A stretch of 64,000 nucleotides of DNA from Maritimibacter sp. 55A14 (lineage in GTDB: Bacteria; Pseudomonadota; Alphaproteobacteria; Rhodobacterales; Rhodobacteraceae). The stretch is from the NCBI RefSeq assembly GCF_003122205.1, contig NZ_QEYE01000014.1, positions 1 through 64,000 on the forward strand, read 5' to 3'. Under the pieces are notes generated by a model. It was given only the letters and a program-made list of their open reading frames with translations, searched no databases and was not told the DNA's origin. This document shows positions 32,652 through 44,643 of this stretch, piece by piece. The first letter of the stretch is position 1, and each line of letters starts with the position of its first letter. Position numbers and translations under genes: made by a program.

Positions 32652-35150
32652 ATGGAAATTGTCATCGTCACCACGATCATCACCTCGCTCTTCCTGGTCA
32701 TCGCGCTGGCCGAGCCGCTGGCCACCCGCCTGCGGCTGCCCTACAGCGCGATCCTGGCACTGCTGGGCATCCTGATCGGCGCCGGCGCGATCTTCTTCCT
32801 GCAAACCGAATTGACCGACGCGCTGAACCCGGTGGCCGAGGCGATCCTGGCGCTGCCCATCCGCTCGAACGTCTTTCTCTATGTCTTTCTGCCGACGCTG
32901 CTTTTCCAGGCCACGCTTGGCATGAATCTGCGGCGCATGATCGACGACTGGGTGCCGATCCTGGTGCTCGCGGTCGTGGCGGTGGTGGTGGCCACGCTGA
33001 CCGTGGGCTATGCGCTCGCCTGGGCCAGCGCGCTGCCGCTTGCGGCCTGCCTTCTGATCGGCGCGATCGTGTCGACCACCGACCCGTCGGCGGTGGTCAG
33101 CATCTTCCGCTGGATCGCCGCGCCGCGCCGTCTGGTGCGCATCATCGAGGGCGAGAGCCTGCTCAACGACGCCGCCGCCATCGCGCTGTTCGGCCTCTTC
33201 ATGGGTTTCGTCATGCTGGGTGTGCCGGACCCCACGCTTCAGGGGGCCTTCTCGCGCTTTCCCATGCTGATTGCGGGCGGGGTGGCGACCGGCTGGCTGG
33301 CGGCGCGCATCGCGGTCTGGATGATGGCGCTCATGCCGCGTTACGAGCGCGCGCAGATATCGGTGTCGGTGGCATTACCCTACCTGGCCTATATCGGCGC
33401 GGAGCAGAGCATCGGCGCCTCCGGCGTGATCGCCGTGGTCAGTGCCGGGCTCACGCTCAACTTCCTGGGGCCGGGCCGGCTGGCGCCTGCGTTCTGGGTC
33501 AACCTGCGGGAAGTCTGGGACTTGCTGGCGCATTGGGCGGGGGCGCTGATCTTCATCCTGGCCGCGCTGCTGATCCCGCGGCTTCTGGAGGGCGTGCGCC
33601 TGGGCGATTTCCTGCTGATCGCGGTGGTTGTGGCGGCGGCCATCGCGGCCCGCGCGGTCATCCTCTTCGGGTTGCTTCCGGTGCTCTCGGCGCTGCGTCT
33701 CTCGCCGCATGTGGATCGTCCCTACCGCACCGCAATCCTGTGGGGCGGGCTGCGCGGGGCCGTCACGCTGGCGCTGGCGCTGGCCGTGACCGAAAGCTTC
33801 CGTGTGCCGCTGGAGGTCAAGCGGGTGGTCGGCATCCTGGCGACCGGCTTCACGCTCTTCACGCTGGTCGTGCAGGGCACGACGCTGCGCTGGGTGATCG
33901 GCAAGCTGGGGCTGGACCGGCTTTCGCCGCTCGACCAGGCGCTCAGCAACCAGGTGATCGCGGTGGCGCTTCAGACCGTGCGCGAGGTCGTCGCGAAGAC
34001 CACGGGGAATTACGAGCTTGGCCACGATATCGTCCGCTCCGAGGCGAAACGTTTCGCGGCGGGGCTGGACGCGGCCGTCAAGACCGCCGAGGAGAGCGCC
34101 GAGATCCTCGACCGGGACAGGATCACGCTGGGCCTCATCGCGCTGGCCGGGGCGGAGCGCGACTCGATCCTGGCGCGGCTGCGGGAACGCACGATCTCCT
34201 CGCGGCTTGCCGATCAGGCGCTTTCCAACGCCGACCGGCTGATCGAGGCCGCGCGCTCGGGCGGGCGCACCGGCTATCAGCGCGCCGCGCATGTCAGCGT
34301 GGATTACGGGCGGGCCTTTCGCGCCGCGGTTTTCATGCACAACCGGCTGCGGCTGTCGCGCATCCTGGCGCGGATGACCGCCGACAGGTTCGAGATACTG
34401 CTCTCGCAACGGCTGATCCTGCGCGATCTGGACAGTTTCATCGACGCGCGCATCCGCCGCATCCACGGGCGGCGCGTGGCCGAACTGCTGCACGATCTGC
34501 TGGCACGCAGGCTGGAGGCAGTGACCACTGCGCTGGAGGCGCTGCGGCTGCAATATCCGGGCTACGCGGAGGAGCTGGAACGCCGCTTCATTCGCCGCAC
34601 CGCCCTGCGTCTGGAGGAGCGCGAATACGAGACCATGCGCGAGGACGGCCTGATCGGGCCGGAACTCTATACCTCGCTGATGGAGGAAATCGCGCTGCGC
34701 CGCGCACGGGCGGAGGAGCGCCCCAAGCTCGACTTGGGCGTGCACCGCGCCAAGCTGGTAAGGCAGTTCCGGCTCTTTGCCGATCTCGACGACGCGGCGC
34801 TCAGGCGGTTGGTCCGTGCGCTTCGGCCCCGTTATGTCAATGCGGGCGACCTGGTGATGCGCAAGGACGCCGCAGCGCGTAGCGTGTTTTTCATTGCCTC
34901 GGGCGCGGTGGAGTTGGAAGCGGCGGGACAGACCTGGCGGCTGGGCCGGGGGGAGATGTTCGGACAGATGGCCATCCTCATGCAGAGGCCGCGGCGCGCG
35001 GAGGTTCGGGCGATCGCACCCTCCACGCTTCTGGTTCTCGACGAGGCGCGTTTCCGGCGGTTGCTCCGACGCAGCAAGACGCTTCAGAACGCGGTGCGCG
35101 AGAGTGCCGAGAAACGCGGCATAGATCCGGAGCGGCTGACTGCGGCGTGA
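32652..35150 (+). CDS. CPA1-type Na+/H+ antiporter with cyclic-nucleotide-binding-like C-terminus
   Basis: This 832-residue inner-membrane protein has about 12 membrane segments (residues 1-420). The CPA1 landmarks are visible: TTDPSAV (142-148) and GESLLNDAAAI, whose Asn172-Asp173 pair carries ions in electroneutral exchangers. A long helical cytoplasmic region follows (about 430-690), then a cyclic-nucleotide-binding-like domain (about 700-810: GEMFGQMAILMQRPRRAEV). The phosphate-binding Arg is present, but the usual Glu after FG is Gln, so nucleotide affinity is uncertain. The layout recalls sperm-type NHE without a voltage sensor. The start is the ATG at 32652; upstream codons lack a ribosome-binding site. 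Confidence 0.88.
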   Translation: MEIVIVTTIITSLFLVIALAEPLATRLRLPYSAILALLGILIGAGAIFFLQTELTDALNPVAEAILALPIRSNVFLYVFLPTLLFQATLGMNLRRMIDDWVPILVLAVVAVVVATLTVGYALAWASALPLAACLLIGAIVSTTDPSAVVSIFRWIAAPRRLVRIIEGESLLNDAAAIALFGLFMGFVMLGVPDPTLQGAFSRFPMLIAGGVATGWLAARIAVWMMALMPRYERAQISVSVALPYLAYIGAEQSIGASGVIAVVSAGLTLNFLGPGRLAPAFWVNLREVWDLLAHWAGALIFILAALLIPRLLEGVRLGDFLLIAVVVAAAIAARAVILFGLLPVLSALRLSPHVDRPYRTAILWGGLRGAVTLALALAVTESFRVPLEVKRVVGILATGFTLFTLVVQGTTLRWVIGKLGLDRLSPLDQALSNQVIAVALQTVREVVAKTTGNYELGHDIVRSEAKRFAAGLDAAVKTAEESAEILDRDRITLGLIALAGAERDSILARLRERTISSRLADQALSNADRLIEAARSGGRTGYQRAAHVSVDYGRAFRAAVFMHNRLRLSRILARMTADRFEILLSQRLILRDLDSFIDARIRRIHGRRVAELLHDLLARRLEAVTTALEALRLQYPGYAEELERRFIRRTALRLEEREYETMREDGLIGPELYTSLMEEIALRRARAEERPKLDLGVHRAKLVRQFRLFADLDDAALRRLVRALRPRYVNAGDLVMRKDAAARSVFFIASGAVELEAAGQTWRLGRGEMFGQMAILMQRPRRAEVRAIAPSTLLVLDEARFRRLLRRSKTLQNAVRESAEKRGIDPERLTAA

Positions 35151-35215
35151 CGGCGGTGCAGGGCGCCCGCCGTGCGTAATAAGATAAAGTTATCGGCGCG
35201 ATGATTAAATGCAAC

Positions 35216-35244
35216 TTAAGACAATCGAGTGAATTTGCTATACC
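35216..35244 (+). promoter_or_regulatory. Candidate sigma70-type promoter for katG
   Basis: TTAAGA and TATACC are separated by 17 bases in the AT-rich part of the 359-base spacer before katG. An inverted repeat GATAA-AG-TTATC lies just upstream (35183-35194) and could bind a regulator. The leader from here to the katG ATG is long (about 265 bases), and I see no gene in it. Confidence 0.4.
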
Positions 35245-35254
35245 CCTTACATAG

Positions 35255-37726
<2,472 letters not shown>

Positions 37727-37890
37727 CCGCCGTTCATATCCGCGCGGTCGGTCTAAGGCGTTCCGGGGCAAACCGGGGCGCCCATTCGCGTCTGATCCCG
37801 GCGCCGGCGGGTGATTTCAGGTGCCGGGAGGGACGAGCACCGGCTCCATCCTCGCGCAGCAGTAGGTGCGAACGTCTCGATCTGCGCTCG

Positions 37891-38172
37891 GAGGAGGCGC
37901 CGCACGGCGTCGCCTGCCTGATCGCCGCCCCGTCTTTCGTGGCGATCAACACCGCGGGGGCCGGGCGGCAGGCCGACGGTACCGCGCGGCCCGGATCGGC
38001 CGGCGACGGTTTCGACGAGATGTCGCCGGAGCGCGCGGCGTGCCTGATCCTGGACGGCGTGGCACGTCGGTGCCCGATGATCCCGGTGGGTCGGGTCGCG
38101 CGGCTGGCCTGGTGGCTCAACCGGCTCTCACCTTTGCTCTACGAGCGGCTGAGGGCGCGGCGCATCCTTTGA
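37891..38172 (+). pseudogene. Remnant of a short-chain dehydrogenase, C-terminal end only
   Basis: The frame ends with MSPERAACLILDGVARRCP followed by an RLSPLLYERL-type ending, the usual C-terminal signature of one SDR subgroup (SPERAA, then a basic patch and a final helix). Upstream in the same frame only a degraded FVAINTAG segment is seen, and there is no Rossmann glycine motif or YxxxK catalytic pair. The frame runs back into the katG end. This is best read as the decayed 3' end of a lost gene. Confidence 0.45.
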
Positions 38173-38252
38173 CCGGGTCCGGCTTGATCTCAGTCATTCC
38201 GTGGCGCGGGGCAGGGGGTTAGACTCGGCGCGCAGGGAATCGGAGGGCTGCG

Positions 38253-39236
38253 ATGCGCGCGATGGTTCTGGAACGGCCCGGCGGCAGGCTGGAGGCGCGG
38301 GAGATCGAACTGCCCGAGCCCGGCGCGGGCGAAGTGCGCATCCGGATCGAGGCTTGCGGGGTCTGCCGCACCGATCTGCATATTCTCGACGGCGACTTGC
38401 CCGACCCCGCGTTGCCGCTGGTGCCCGGACACGAGATCGTGGGGAAAGTGGAGGCGCTCGGTGCGGGCGTCACCGGGCTGGAGCCCGGCCAGCGCGTGGG
38501 CGTGCCCTGGCTGGGATCGACCTGTGGCACCTGCCGCTATTGCACCGGCGGGCAGGAGAACCTGTGCGACAGGGCCGTCTTCACCGGCTACACGCGCGAC
38601 GGTGGCTATGCCGAGGCCTGCGTGGCCGATGCGCGCTTCGTCTTCGCGCTACCGGAGGCGGGCGAACCGGTGGCGCTGGCGCCGCTGCTTTGCGCCGGGC
38701 TGATCGGCTACCGCTCGCTGGCCATGGCGGGCGAGGCGGAACGCCTGGGCTTCTACGGTTTTGGCGCGGCGGCGCATATCCTGGCGCAACTCGTCGTCTG
38801 GCAGGGCCGCAAGGTCTATGCCCTGACCCGCCCCGGCGACACCGTCGCGCAGGATTTCGCGCGCGGACTGGGCGCGGTCTGGGCCGGAGGCTCGGACGAG
38901 ATGCCGCCCGACGAGTTGGACGCGGCGCTTATCTTCGCGCCGGTGGGTGCGCTGGTGCCCGCCGCCCTGCGCGCGGTGCGCAAGGGCGGCCGCGTGATTT
39001 GCGGGGGCATCCACATGAGCGACATTCCATCTTTTCCCTATTCCGATCTCTGGCAGGAACGCCAGATCCGCTCGATCGCCAATCTCACGCGGCAGGACGG
39101 CGAGGCGTTCCTGCCGATGGCCGCGCGGGCCGGGATCAGGACAGAAACGCGGCCCTATCCCCTGGAACAGGCCAATGCGGCGCTTGACGATCTGCGCGGC
39201 GGGCGGCTTCAGGGCGCGGCGGTGCTTGTGCCATGA
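38253..39236 (+). CDS. Zinc-dependent alcohol dehydrogenase
   Basis: This 327-residue medium-chain dehydrogenase has catalytic zinc ligands Cys38 (ACGVC), His60 and Glu61 (GHE), and four structural zinc cysteines (C91, C94, C97, C105). The Rossmann region is GFYGFGAAAHILAQL, which deviates a little from GxGxxG. It oxidises alcohols or reduces aldehydes with NAD(P). GGAGG precedes the ATG. The Lon-like protease gene starts 18 bases after its end, so the two are probably co-transcribed. Confidence 0.88.
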   Translation: MRAMVLERPGGRLEAREIELPEPGAGEVRIRIEACGVCRTDLHILDGDLPDPALPLVPGHEIVGKVEALGAGVTGLEPGQRVGVPWLGSTCGTCRYCTGGQENLCDRAVFTGYTRDGGYAEACVADARFVFALPEAGEPVALAPLLCAGLIGYRSLAMAGEAERLGFYGFGAAAHILAQLVVWQGRKVYALTRPGDTVAQDFARGLGAVWAGGSDEMPPDELDAALIFAPVGALVPAALRAVRKGGRVICGGIHMSDIPSFPYSDLWQERQIRSIANLTRQDGEAFLPMAARAGIRTETRPYPLEQANAALDDLRGGRLQGAAVLVP

Positions 39237-39254
39237 GTTGCAACGGAGGATGAC

Positions 39255-41702
39255 ATGACCGGCACCGAAAAACCGGCCGCCCTGACGCCAGACCGGCTTT
39301 GCGCGCCGATCGCGGCCTCGGATTTCGGCTTCGCCACGACCGCCGAGTTGGAAGAGAGCAGCGGCTGGCTGGGCCAGGATCGCGCCGTGGACGCGATACG
39401 CATGGCCGCCGAGGTGCCGCATGACGATTTCAACCTCTTTGTGCTGGGCTTGCCGGGCAGCGGTCGGCACGCGGTGGTCCGCACGATCCTGACCGAGGCC
39501 GCCGCCGCCAAGCCACGGCCGCAGGACTGGGTCTATGTCAACAATTTCGAGGCGCCGCACAAACCCGTCGCCATCGCTCTGCCGCCAGGGGGGGCGGCGG
39601 CCTTCCGCACCGCGATGGAGACGCTGATCGACGAGTTGGCCAACGACATCCCGGCGATGTTCGAATCCGACGACTACCAGAGCCGCCGCCGCTCCATCGA
39701 GGAGGAGTTCTCGGAGGCCCATGAGACCGCCATGTCCAAAGTGTTCGAACAGGCCCGCGCCCGCAAGGTCGCGATCCTGCGCACGCCGATGGGCTTCACC
39801 TTCGCGGGGATGCGCGACGGCGAAGTGCTCTCGCACGAGAAATATCAGAAGCTGAGCGAGGCCGAGCAGGAGGAGCTCGACGACGCCATCGAGCGCACAC
39901 AGGAGGACCTCGCGGAGACGCTCAAGTCGATCCGCACGCTGGAGCGAGAGCAGCGCAGGCGGATCGAGGCGCTGAATTACGAACTGGCCCGCGAGGGCGT
40001 GGACGAGGCAATCCGGCGCGTCAAGGGCAGCGTCCCCGATCTCGACGCCGTCCAGACCTATCTGGAGGAAGTTCGCAAGGACCTGATCGAGAATGCCGAG
40101 CTTTTCCTGATGCGCGAGGACGGGGCCGAGGCCGGTGCCTTCCCCGTCGCGACGACCAAGCATTACGCCAAGCCGCAGTTTCAGCGTTACGCCGTCAATG
40201 TGATGGTCACGCATGACGAAGGGGCAGAGTCCGGCGCCCCGGTTGTGACAGAAGACCTGCCGACGCTGGCCAATCTGATCGGGCGGGTCGAATACGCCTC
40301 GCAGATGGGCGCGCTGGTGACCAACTTCACCATGATCAAGCCCGGCGCGCTGCACCGCGCCAATGGCGGCTTCCTGGTGCTCGACACGCGGCAGGTCCTG
40401 ACCGAGCCCTTCGCCTGGGACGCGCTCAAGCGATGCCTGCGCTCGGGGTCGATCTCGATCTACTCGCCGGGGGAGCGGCTGGGCCTGATGTCAACCGTCT
40501 CGCTGGAGCCCGACCCGGTGCCGCTCGATCTGCGGGTGATCCTGGTGGGTGAGCGGCTGCATTACTACCTGCTGGCCGCGCTCGATCCCGATTTCCGGCA
40601 GCTTTTCAAGCTGGAGGCCGATTTCAACGACCATATCGCGGCGGAGGGAGAGGCGCTGGAGCGATATGCCCGCATGGTGGCCGATATCGCACGGCGCGCG
40701 GGGACCCGCGCGCTCGATGCCGCCGCGGTGGCTGGTCTGCTGTGCGAGAGCAGCCGGCTGATGGAGGATGCCGAACGGCTGTCGCTCAATGTGGACGATC
40801 TCTCGGATATGCTTCGCGAGGCGGATTTCTGGGCCGGCAAGGGCGGGGCGGAGGTGATCGGCCCGGACGAGATCGAGGCCGCGGTCGAGGCGCGTGAACG
40901 CCGCGCCGGGCGGCTGCGCGACCTCAGCCACGAGGCGATCACCCGCGAGACCGTGCTGATCGACACCGACGGCGCGCGCGTCGGCCAGATCAACGCGCTC
41001 TCGGTGCTCCAGATCGGCGGCTTCCGCTTCGGCCGTCCGACGCGGCTGACCGCGCGCACCCGGCCCGGCTCCGGCAAGTTCGTCGATATCGAACGCGAGA
41101 CCGAGCTGGGCGGGCCGATCCATTCGAAGGGTATGCTGATCCTGCAGGGCTACCTCGCGGCCAGCTATGCCACCGGTGTGCCGATGTCGCTCTGGGCGAG
41201 TCTCGTTTTCGAGCAGAGCTATGGCGGCGTGGATGGCGACAGCGCCTCGGCGGCGGAGCTGATCGCGTTGCTTTCCTCGCTGGCCGAGGCGCCCGTCAGC
41301 CAGGCGTTCGCGATCACCGGCTCGGTCAACCAGTTCGGCGACATTCAGGCGATCGGCGGGGTGAACGAGAAGATCGAGGGGTTCTTCGACATCTGTGCGG
41401 CGCGCGGTCTGACCGGAGATCAGGGCGTGCTGATCCCGGCCTCGAACGTCAAGAACCTCGCGCTGCGCCGGCGCGTGATCGAGGCGGTAGAGGCCGGCCG
41501 CTTCGGTATCCTTCCCATGCAGCGGATCGAGGACGGTATCGGCGTGCTGACCGGGATGGAGCCCGGCGCGCGCGGATCGGGTGGCGCCTATCCCGAGGGC
41601 AGTTTCAACCGGCGGGTGGAAGACAAGCTCACAGCCTTCGCGGAGATCCGCAAGACCTTCGTCCGGGAGGCCCGGCAAAAGGGGGCACAGAATGACGACT
41701 GA
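39255..41702 (+). CDS. Lon-like ATP-dependent protease (AAA plus Lon catalytic domain)
   Basis: This 815-residue protein has an N-terminal P-loop region (GLPGSGRHAVV), a coiled-coil insert (about 150-260), an AAA core (GGFLVLDTR) and a C-terminal Lon protease domain. The Ser-Lys dyad is Ser663 (DGDSAS) and Lys706 (VNEKIEG), with the 43-residue spacing of classical Lon. The Arg in the Walker A position is, as far as I recall, normal for this branch. It probably degrades damaged or regulatory proteins. Its end overlaps the next gene by 11 bases. Confidence 0.88.
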   Translation: MTGTEKPAALTPDRLCAPIAASDFGFATTAELEESSGWLGQDRAVDAIRMAAEVPHDDFNLFVLGLPGSGRHAVVRTILTEAAAAKPRPQDWVYVNNFEAPHKPVAIALPPGGAAAFRTAMETLIDELANDIPAMFESDDYQSRRRSIEEEFSEAHETAMSKVFEQARARKVAILRTPMGFTFAGMRDGEVLSHEKYQKLSEAEQEELDDAIERTQEDLAETLKSIRTLEREQRRRIEALNYELAREGVDEAIRRVKGSVPDLDAVQTYLEEVRKDLIENAELFLMREDGAEAGAFPVATTKHYAKPQFQRYAVNVMVTHDEGAESGAPVVTEDLPTLANLIGRVEYASQMGALVTNFTMIKPGALHRANGGFLVLDTRQVLTEPFAWDALKRCLRSGSISIYSPGERLGLMSTVSLEPDPVPLDLRVILVGERLHYYLLAALDPDFRQLFKLEADFNDHIAAEGEALERYARMVADIARRAGTRALDAAAVAGLLCESSRLMEDAERLSLNVDDLSDMLREADFWAGKGGAEVIGPDEIEAAVEARERRAGRLRDLSHEAITRETVLIDTDGARVGQINALSVLQIGGFRFGRPTRLTARTRPGSGKFVDIERETELGGPIHSKGMLILQGYLAASYATGVPMSLWASLVFEQSYGGVDGDSASAAELIALLSSLAEAPVSQAFAITGSVNQFGDIQAIGGVNEKIEGFFDICAARGLTGDQGVLIPASNVKNLALRRRVIEAVEAGRFGILPMQRIEDGIGVLTGMEPGARGSGGAYPEGSFNRRVEDKLTAFAEIRKTFVREARQKGAQNDD

Positions 41703-42453
41703 ACCGACCGTGATCCGCCATCGCGTAATCCTTGGCGCGACCTGCTATGCCGATGCCGAGGCGGCGTTGCACCTGGCTGTCGAGTTGGGTCGCCGGCTGG
41801 GTGCGGAAATCCAGGGACTTCTGGTCAGCGACGAGACGATCCTGTCGGCCGCCGGCCATCCCAAGGCGCGGGTCGTGTCCTATTCCGGCACCTCCGTCAG
41901 CCAGGTCACGGCCGAGGCCATGCGCTCGGCCTTCCGGGCCGATGCGCGGCTCTTCGAGCGGCAGTTGCAGCGGCGTGCGGCCGCGGCCGCGCTCGGCGTG
42001 AGTTTCCGGGCGGAGCCGGGGCGCCTCGCATCGGTCCTGGCCGGGGCCGCCGGGGCGGGCGATCTGGTGATCTTCGGCTACCGCCGGGCGATCCGCGACG
42101 GCGACAGCGTCGTGCTGGTCGCGGGCGGGGACGGGATGACCACCGACGCACTGCGAACCGCGGTGCAACTTCGCGCGATCCTGCGCAAACGGCTGGTGGT
42201 GCTCACTGCCGCCACGCGGCAACGGGAGGTCGTCGCGGCCCTGGCCGATCTGGGCGAGGGACCGGCCGAGCTGCGCGTCGTCTCCAGCGATGCCGACCTG
42301 CTGCGCGCGCTCGACCGGATGAGCCCCGCCGCGGTGGTCATGGCCTCCGCGCCCGCCGATCTCGCGCTCGTCGTACAGGTGGTGGAGGCCGCGCGCAGCC
42401 CGGTGATCGTGCCCTTCGGCGATGCCGGTCCGCCCCCCGGCGGCACTGCCTGA
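41692..42453 (+). CDS. Universal-stress-like protein
   Basis: This 253-residue protein begins inside the end of the protease gene (ATG 41692). The pattern VILGATCYADAEAALHLAVELGRRLGAEIQGLLV is the usual start of a UspA fold. A second half (about 130-245) has a similar alternation of strands and helices, which suggests two tandem Usp-like modules. I see no clear ATP-binding GxxGxxxxxS/T motif. Coupling to a Lon-like protease and an alcohol dehydrogenase suggests a stress role. Confidence 0.65.
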   Translation: MTTEPTVIRHRVILGATCYADAEAALHLAVELGRRLGAEIQGLLVSDETILSAAGHPKARVVSYSGTSVSQVTAEAMRSAFRADARLFERQLQRRAAAAALGVSFRAEPGRLASVLAGAAGAGDLVIFGYRRAIRDGDSVVLVAGGDGMTTDALRTAVQLRAILRKRLVVLTAATRQREVVAALADLGEGPAELRVVSSDADLLRALDRMSPAAVVMASAPADLALVVQVVEAARSPVIVPFGDAGPPPGGTA

Positions 42454-42537
42454 GGCGCTGCGCGGCGGGTTTCGTATTCTCCGCGGCCTCCGGCTGCGTT
42501 AACCTCCGATTCGACCAGCGTCCGGATCGGAGAGCCC

Positions 42538-43521
42538 ATGACCGCGCGTCGCTTCAACCAGCCGCTTGGTGGAAATGAAATGCCCCGCTTTGCCGGGCCG
42601 GCCACCATGATGCGCCTGCCGTCCGCGCCGGACGCGGCAGGGCTGGATGCCTGTTTCGTCGGCGTGCCGATGGATATCGGCACCTCGAACCGGTCGGGTA
42701 CCCGCCACGGTCCGCGCCAGATCCGGGCCGAAAGCTGCATGCTGCGCCCCTACAACATGGCCACGGGCGCCGCCCCGTTCGAGCATCTGCAGGTCGCCGA
42801 TATCGGCGATGTGGCGATCAATACCTTCGACCTGAAGAAGACCGTGGGGATCATCGCCCAAGCCTTTGACGCGATCCTGGCCGCGGGTGCGGTACCGCTG
42901 ACGCTGGGCGGCGATCACACGCTGACCTGGCCGATTCTGCGCGCGATGAAAGCCCGCCACGGGCCCGTCGCGCTGATCCATGTGGATGCCCATGCCGATA
43001 TCAACGAGCACATGTTCGGCGAGCCGGCGGCGCATGGCTGCCCGTTCCGTCGCGCGTGGGAGGAAGGCTGCCTGGTCGACGACAAGGTGTTCCAGATCGG
43101 GCTGCGCGGCACCGGCTATGCGCCGGAGGATTTCGACTGGGGCCGCGACAGGGGCTGGACCGTGATCCAGGCCGAGGAGTGCTGGCACCGCTCGCTGGCC
43201 CCGCTCATTGCCGATATCCGGGCGCGCATCGGCGAGACGCCGGTCTATCTGAGCTTCGACATCGACGCGCTCGATCCCGCCTTCGCGCCGGGCACGGGCA
43301 CGGTCGAGATCGGCGGGCTGACGATCTGGCAGGGGTTGGAACTGGTGCGCGGCTGCGCCGGGCTCAACCTGGTGGGCGCCGATCTGGTGGAGGTTTCGCC
43401 GCCCTACGATCCCAGCGGCAACACCGCGCTGGTGGCCGCGAATCTGCTTTATGAAATGCTCTGCGTTCTGCCTGGCGTTCCGCAGGGCACCAACGTTCGA
43501 AAAGGGGAGATATCAGGATGA
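42538..43521 (+). CDS. speB: Ureohydrolase (agmatinase or guanidinobutyrase type)
   Basis: This 327-residue manganese enzyme removes urea from a guanidino compound. Metal ligands are H127 (GGDHT), D150, H152 and D154 (DAHAD), and D241 and D243 (SFDIDALDP). The motif GTSNRSGTRHGPRQIR is of the agmatinase/guanidinobutyrase kind. GGAGAG precedes the ATG. It is the first gene of an operon with a polyamine-type importer and a nitrilase-family amidase. Guanidinobutyrate or a related acid is therefore at least as likely a substrate as agmatine. Confidence 0.88.
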   Translation: MTARRFNQPLGGNEMPRFAGPATMMRLPSAPDAAGLDACFVGVPMDIGTSNRSGTRHGPRQIRAESCMLRPYNMATGAAPFEHLQVADIGDVAINTFDLKKTVGIIAQAFDAILAAGAVPLTLGGDHTLTWPILRAMKARHGPVALIHVDAHADINEHMFGEPAAHGCPFRRAWEEGCLVDDKVFQIGLRGTGYAPEDFDWGRDRGWTVIQAEECWHRSLAPLIADIRARIGETPVYLSFDIDALDPAFAPGTGTVEIGGLTIWQGLELVRGCAGLNLVGADLVEVSPPYDPSGNTALVAANLLYEMLCVLPGVPQGTNVRKGEISG

Positions 43522-44582
43522 AAAGACGTTCCTTTCTCGCCGCCGGCACATCGGCGCTGGGGCTTCTCGCGGCCCCCGCGGTGCTGCGCGCGCAATCGTC
43601 CAAGCTGAAGATCGGCACCTATGGCGGCTATTTCCAGGACAGTTTCGACACGCATATCTATCCCGATTTCACCGCCGAGACCGGGATCGAGGTCGAATCG
43701 ATCGGCGAGCCCACGGGCGAGGCCTGGCTGGTTCAGCTCCAGCAGGCCGCCCGCGCCGGGCAGGCCCCGGCCGATGTCTCGATGATGGCGCAGGTCGCCC
43801 GCATCCGGGGTGAGCGCGCGGGGCTCTGGGCGCCGCTCGACACTGACGCGATCCCCAACATCGCCAACCTGCCGGACCATTTCGTGCACGGCTACGAGGA
43901 TGGCGGCGTCTACGGCACTGGCGCGGTGAGCTGGTATATCACGCTGGTCACCAATACCGATGTCTACGCCGAACCCCCCGCCTCGTGGAACGCGCTCTGG
44001 GATCCGGCGAACGAGAACCGGCTGGGGCTGCTGGCGCTGGCCTCCAACTCCTTCCTGCTGGAGATCACGGCGACCACGCATTTCGGCGGCACCGACATCC
44101 TGGCGACCGAGGAGGGGGTGCTGAAGGTCATGGACAAGCTGGCCGAGGTGAAGCCCAATGTCCGCCTGTGGTACCGCGACGAGGGCCAGTTTCAGCAGGC
44201 GCTGGAGACCGGCGAGATCCCGATGGGCCAGTATTACCACGACGTCACGGGCCTGGCCGCCGCGGATGGCAAGCCGGTGCGCTCGACCTTCCCGAAAGAG
44301 GGCGCGGTGCTCGATTCCGGCTCCTGGGTCGTCTCCAAGGCGTCCGGGGCCATCGAGGCTTCGCAGGTCTTCATCGACTACATGGCGCGGCCCGAGATAC
44401 AGGCCAAACTGTCGCGGTTCGTGGGCACCGCACCCACGGTGGACCGGGCACTGACCGACCTGACGGATGAGGAGTTCGCGGCGGTCGCCTCCGACATCCC
44501 GCCGATCCTGCCGCGCTACGATCTTTATGTGGACCGGGCGGACTGGGTGAACCAGAAATGGTCCGAATTGATCACCGGCTGA
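43518..44582 (+). CDS. Polyamine-type ABC importer, solute-binding protein
   Basis: This 354-residue periplasmic protein has a twin-arginine signal (KRRSFLAAGTSALGLLAAP, cleavage near LRA-QSS) and a family-1/PotD-like fold (LKIGTYGGYFQDSF ... GIEVESI). It starts within the ureohydrolase stop codon. With two permeases and an ATPase it forms a PotABCD/AphA-like importer. The context suggests guanidino compounds or polyamines as ligands. A strong hairpin follows the gene. Confidence 0.85.
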   Translation: MKRRSFLAAGTSALGLLAAPAVLRAQSSKLKIGTYGGYFQDSFDTHIYPDFTAETGIEVESIGEPTGEAWLVQLQQAARAGQAPADVSMMAQVARIRGERAGLWAPLDTDAIPNIANLPDHFVHGYEDGGVYGTGAVSWYITLVTNTDVYAEPPASWNALWDPANENRLGLLALASNSFLLEITATTHFGGTDILATEEGVLKVMDKLAEVKPNVRLWYRDEGQFQQALETGEIPMGQYYHDVTGLAAADGKPVRSTFPKEGAVLDSGSWVVSKASGAIEASQVFIDYMARPEIQAKLSRFVGTAPTVDRALTDLTDEEFAAVASDIPPILPRYDLYVDRADWVNQKWSELITG

Positions 44583-44595
44583 GGCCGCGGCGCGG

Positions 44596-44628
44596 ACCGG
44601 ACCCGGCGTTTGCGCGTCCGGGTCCGGT
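44596..44628 (+). promoter_or_regulatory. Intergenic hairpin after the solute-binding-protein gene
   Basis: ACCGGACCCGG and CCGGGTCCGGT form a perfect 11-bp stem with an 11-base loop between the binding-protein and ATPase genes. There is no T-run. As with the hairpin after ehuB, it probably raises binding-protein mRNA relative to the downstream genes. Confidence 0.6.
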
Positions 44629-44643
44629 ACCGAAAGGGGCCAC

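Noticed and set aside
39255-41702. Broken Walker A motif (GSGR) in the Lon-like protease
   Set aside because: Arg at this position is, as far as I recall, usual in this branch, so it is not evidence of inactivation.
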